DNA of 34,133 nt from assembly GCA_018524725.1 (NCBI GenBank), contig JAEUWP010000521.1, positions 1-34,133 on the forward strand, read 5' to 3'. Positions within the stretch are counted from its first letter, which is position 1. Each line of letters starts with the position of its first letter. Below, piece after piece: positions 31,972 through 34,133 of the stretch. The position numbers were made by a program, and so were the translations under genes. The notes below the pieces were generated by a model. That model saw only the letters and a program-made list of their open reading frames with translations. It made no database searches and was not told the origin of the DNA. This DNA is from Podaxis mareebaensis (lineage: Eukaryota; Basidiomycota; Agaricomycetes; Agaricales; Agaricaceae).

Positions 31972-32343
31972 GCATACCCCCTGTCCTGTTCAAAACCTTG
32001 AAGAAATATAGCAAAGAAGAAGAATATTGGAAGCAAATATTACAAGTTCTCATTGAGAAACACAGCAACACTGGTGCCATGTATTGAGGTACTATAATTC
32101 CCATGTATGGTAGAGGCCCTGACTATGCTCCATTCTTCATTGCCTGGAAGAAATCACCAACCAGTACTTCATTGGCCCCAATAAGAAGGATGTCACTCAT
32201 AAGATCACCCATTGACTATAGAATCCACTGACTTTCAAAGAAGCCCAGAATTTCCTAGCTCATTTCACTTTTTCAGTATGCTGTAACTTACATGGCCCTT
32301 TACAGTAGTTTCATGTGGTCATGACACCTTAGGAGGAGGGTGA
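31972..32343 (+). pseudogene. ORF of unknown function, 3' part, split by Gypsy-2
   Basis: It continues 20398-20927: RIPPVLFKTLKKYSKEEEYWKQILQVLIEKHSNTGAMY*GTIIPMYGRGPDYAPFF, then frame changes and AEAQNFLAHFT- and TYMALYSSF-like segments. A purine-rich stretch (TTAGGAGGAGGGTGA) sits right before the LTR at 32344, as a polypurine tract would. This suggests the ORF is the 3' end of a plus-strand retroelement. A TGA interrupts it at MY*GT, where Arg is plausible. No domain is known to me. Confidence 0.5.
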
Positions 32344-32603
32344 TGTTATGGTCTCATTTATATTTAGGTCACACTTACTCAGCTTACCATTTCATCTTAT
32401 GTTTCAACCCCTTACTACACTTCACCTTAGTCACCCACTTACTCATCCTCATGTTTCACCTATTCTTAGCTTTCCCCTCATCAGTATATAAACCCTAAGT
32501 GGAGCACCTGTATTCCTTATGCTTTAGCAACTAGTTCTTTCCCCTTTGCTCATCCTCAAGTCTTTGCCTAGTTGCAAGCTGAGTTTATACAAAGGTTGTA
32601 ACA
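32344..32603 (+). repeat. 260-bp LTR, plus orientation
   Basis: TGTTATGGTC...GGTTGTAACA. It is the inverted partner of 20138-20397 and is preceded by a polypurine-like stretch. A TATA-like TATATAA occurs at about 32,486. Confidence 0.8.
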
Positions 32604-33139
32604 TCATCAGCCTCAATCAAACCATCTTAGTGTCCTCAGTGACCTTGCTATTCACAATAATCACAACAGCTGGACTCTATCAAGGAACTCAGTGCTTCCA
32701 ACTTGGATTCCAAAGCTGATAGATTTGCAAGTGATTGCAATCAGTTAGAATACCTCAGACTCTTTCTTGGTCTAGTAGGATACTCTTAGAGTGGATGTAT
32801 GCATATCAACCTCAGTTAATGGTAGACCACTGAGTGTATTTACCTGTAGTGGGTGTGTAACTACAAGATAATCAGTAATGATACAAAATACAAACAGCAG
32901 AATACACATACACCTCAGTTGATGGTAGGCAACTGAGAAAGACAAATGGAGAGGTCCACTACATAACTCATACCAGAAAAGGAAAGTCATGTGATGTCAT
33001 TAATCAATGTAGTCTAATAAATTTAGCAGAAAACTTTATAATGGGCCACATAGTGTAATGGTATGTTGTTCTTGTCTGTTGTTGCATCTTGTTTAGTTGC
33101 TTCTCTGTAGTATTGGGTTCAATTCAACTAAGGTACAAT
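32604..33139. other. Intergenic stretch, no gene recognised
   Basis: Two related short hairpins are present, CTCAGT...ACTGAG (32811-32834) and CTCAGTTG-ATGGTAGG-CAACTGAG (32914-32937), and a tRNA-like stretch near 33,043-33,130. Nothing else is seen. Confidence 0.5.
33043..33130 (+). ncRNA. Possible decayed tRNA or tRNA-derived SINE head
   Basis: TAGTGTAATGGT (33051-33062) resembles a pol III A box and GGTTCAATTCA (33116-33126) a B box, in the right order and about 55 bp apart. The D and T stems pair poorly, and no 3' acceptor strand matches the 5' GGGCCAC. CpG loss could explain part of this. Weak call. Confidence 0.25.
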
Positions 33140-33142
33140 TCC

Positions 33143-34133
33143 TTACAAAACCGAACCCATATGGCCCTCCAACTGGGCCTCCACTACGCCTGTCCCTGCA
33201 TTCCAGATCCTCACCATCCGATCCACCGATCCCGAGGCGACTCGTGCGCCGTCGGGCGAGAAAGCGACCGAGCACACCTCACCCGTGTGGCCCTCCAACC
33301 GGGCCTCCTCCTCGCCTGTCCCCGCACTCCAGATCCTCACCGTCCCATCCTCTGATCCCGAGGCAACTCGCGCGCCGTCGGGCGAGAAAGCGACAGACCA
33401 CACCCCACCCGCGTGGCCCTCCAACCGGGCCTCGACCTCGCCTGTCCCCGCATTCCAGATCCTCACCGTCCCATCCTGTGATCCCGAGGCAACTCGCGCG
33501 CCGTCGGGCGAGAAAGCGACCGAGCGCACCCAATCCGTGTGGCCCTCCAACCGGGCCTCGGCCTCGCCTGTCCCCGCATTCCAGATCCTCACCGTCCAAT
33601 CCTGTGATCCCGAGGCGACTCGCGCGCCGTCGGGCGAGAAAGCGACCGAGCACACCCAACCCGTGTGGCCCTCCAACCGGGCCTCGGCCTCGCCTGTCCC
33701 CGCATTCCAGATCCTCACCGTCCAATCCTCTGATCCCGAGGCGATTCGCGCGCCGTCGGGCGAGAAAGCGACCGAGCACACCTCACCCGTGTGGCCCTCC
33801 AACCGGGCCTCTGCCTCGCCTGTTTCCGCATTCCAGATCCTCACCGTCCCATCCTGTGATCCCGAGGCAACTCGCGCGCCGTCGGGCGAGAAAGCGGCCG
33901 AGCGCACCAAACCCGTGTGGCCCTCCAACCGGGCCTCTGCCTCGCCTGTCCCCGCATTCCAGATCCTCACCGTCCCATCCTCTGATCCCGAGGCAACTCG
34001 CGCGCCGTCGGGCGAGAAAGCGACAGACCACACCACGCCCGTGTGGCCCTCCAACTGGGCCTCGGCCTCGCCTGTCCCCGCATTCCAGATCCTCACCGTC
34101 CCATCCCCCGATCCCGAGGCGATTCGCGCGCCG
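33143..34133 (-). CDS. WD40 repeat gene, C-terminal part (NLR/HNWD-like propeller), open at the window edge
   Basis: The frame is open from the window edge down to a stop at 33140-33142. The first Met in view (34096) is internal, so the start lies outside. Seven complete 42-residue WD40 repeats and partial ones at both ends are visible. The repeat core is LEGHTG...SVAFSPDGARVASGS.D.TVRIWNAGTGEAEAR, ending in the usual IW in place of WD. Repeats are almost identical except at positions 7, 9, 25 and 27, counted from Leu of LEGH. In fungi such long, near-identical WD40 arrays form the sensor end of NACHT-domain NLR proteins in heterokaryon incompatibility (HET-E/HET-D type); the NACHT part would be upstream, not seen here. 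The last repeat is cut short (LEGHMGSVL, stop). DNA is GC- and CpG-rich, unlike everything to the left. Confidence 0.9.
   Translation of the reverse strand, partial: GARIASGSGDGTVRIWNAGTGEAEAQLEGHTGVVWSVAFSPDGARVASGSEDGTVRIWNAGTGEAEARLEGHTGLVRSAAFSPDGARVASGSQDGTVRIWNAETGEAEARLEGHTGEVCSVAFSPDGARIASGSEDWTVRIWNAGTGEAEARLEGHTGWVCSVAFSPDGARVASGSQDWTVRIWNAGTGEAEARLEGHTDWVRSVAFSPDGARVASGSQDGTVRIWNAGTGEVEARLEGHAGGVWSVAFSPDGARVASGSEDGTVRIWSAGTGEEEARLEGHTGEVCSVAFSPDGARVASGSVDRMVRIWNAGTGVVEAQLEGHMGSVL

Noticed and set aside
20138..32603. Terminal inverted repeats of a DNA transposon
   Set aside because: The homology stops exactly at TG...CA on both the outer and inner sides, a primer site follows one copy and a polypurine stretch precedes the other, and no target duplication was found. 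Two LTRs in opposite orientation fit better.
33279..33779. Arg/Gly-rich ORFs on the same strand as the WD40 gene
   Set aside because: They are the alternate reading frame of GC-rich repeats and repeat with the same 126-bp period.
33143..34133. CRISPR-like or satellite array (126-bp direct repeats)
   Set aside because: The period is 42 codons with an open frame and clear WD40 motifs; there are no spacers.

Overview
The window looks like transposon-dense DNA from a filamentous basidiomycete, probably an Agaricomycete. The reasons are a KDZ (Kyakuja-Dileera-Zisupton) transposase gene with about 50-bp GT-AG introns, chromodomain Ty3/Gypsy elements, a BED/hAT transposase of the fungal type, and a 42-residue WD40 repeat gene of the kind fused to NACHT NTPases in fungal NLR proteins. 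No ordinary metabolic gene is visible. Everything here is read by eye; no database or folding program was run.

Layout. 1-3770: KDZ transposase gene (+), spliced. 3800-6218: an unrecognised multi-exon gene (+) whose 3' part is a tandem array of duplicated 81-bp exons. 6632-6904: a short transposase-like C-terminal fragment. 7042-18156: Gypsy-1, a complete chromovirus on the minus strand (691-bp LTRs, perfect 5-bp target duplication CATAA) with a spliced antisense gene near its 3' LTR. Its integrase is interrupted by a 2.8-kb hAT transposon (10587-13420). 18160-18660: short tandem and inverted repeats. 18660-20397: a second minus-strand Gypsy (gag, protease, 5' LTR), truncated. 20398-20927 plus 31972-32343: one ORF split by Gypsy-2. 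20928-31966: Gypsy-2, plus strand, 241-bp LTRs, with a large extra ORF between pol and the 3' LTR. 32344-32603: a 260-bp LTR in inverted orientation to the one at 20138. 33143-34133: C-terminal half of a GC-rich WD40 repeat gene (-), open at the window edge.

Three signals run through the region. (1) CpG decay: the two LTRs of each element differ almost only as TG against CA at the same dinucleotide, and broken reading frames stop almost only at TGA where arginine is expected, as if CGA became TGA. The WD40 gene is CpG-rich and untouched. (2) Gypsy-2, and not its neighbours, is studded from end to end with short perfect hairpins (8-11 bp stems, loops of 0-14 nt), far above chance. (3) Both Gypsy elements carry an extra gene beyond gag-pol: in Gypsy-1 an antisense, intron-containing Zn2Cys6-like/coiled-coil protein, and in Gypsy-2 a sense-strand protein of about 1,050 codons of unknown function.

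The retroelements are dead copies. In the traced frames they carry stops, frameshifts, an RT deletion and lost active-site residues. The KDZ gene is much better preserved. The nesting order (hAT inside Gypsy-1; Gypsy-2 inside an older ORF/LTR remnant) gives a relative history of insertions.
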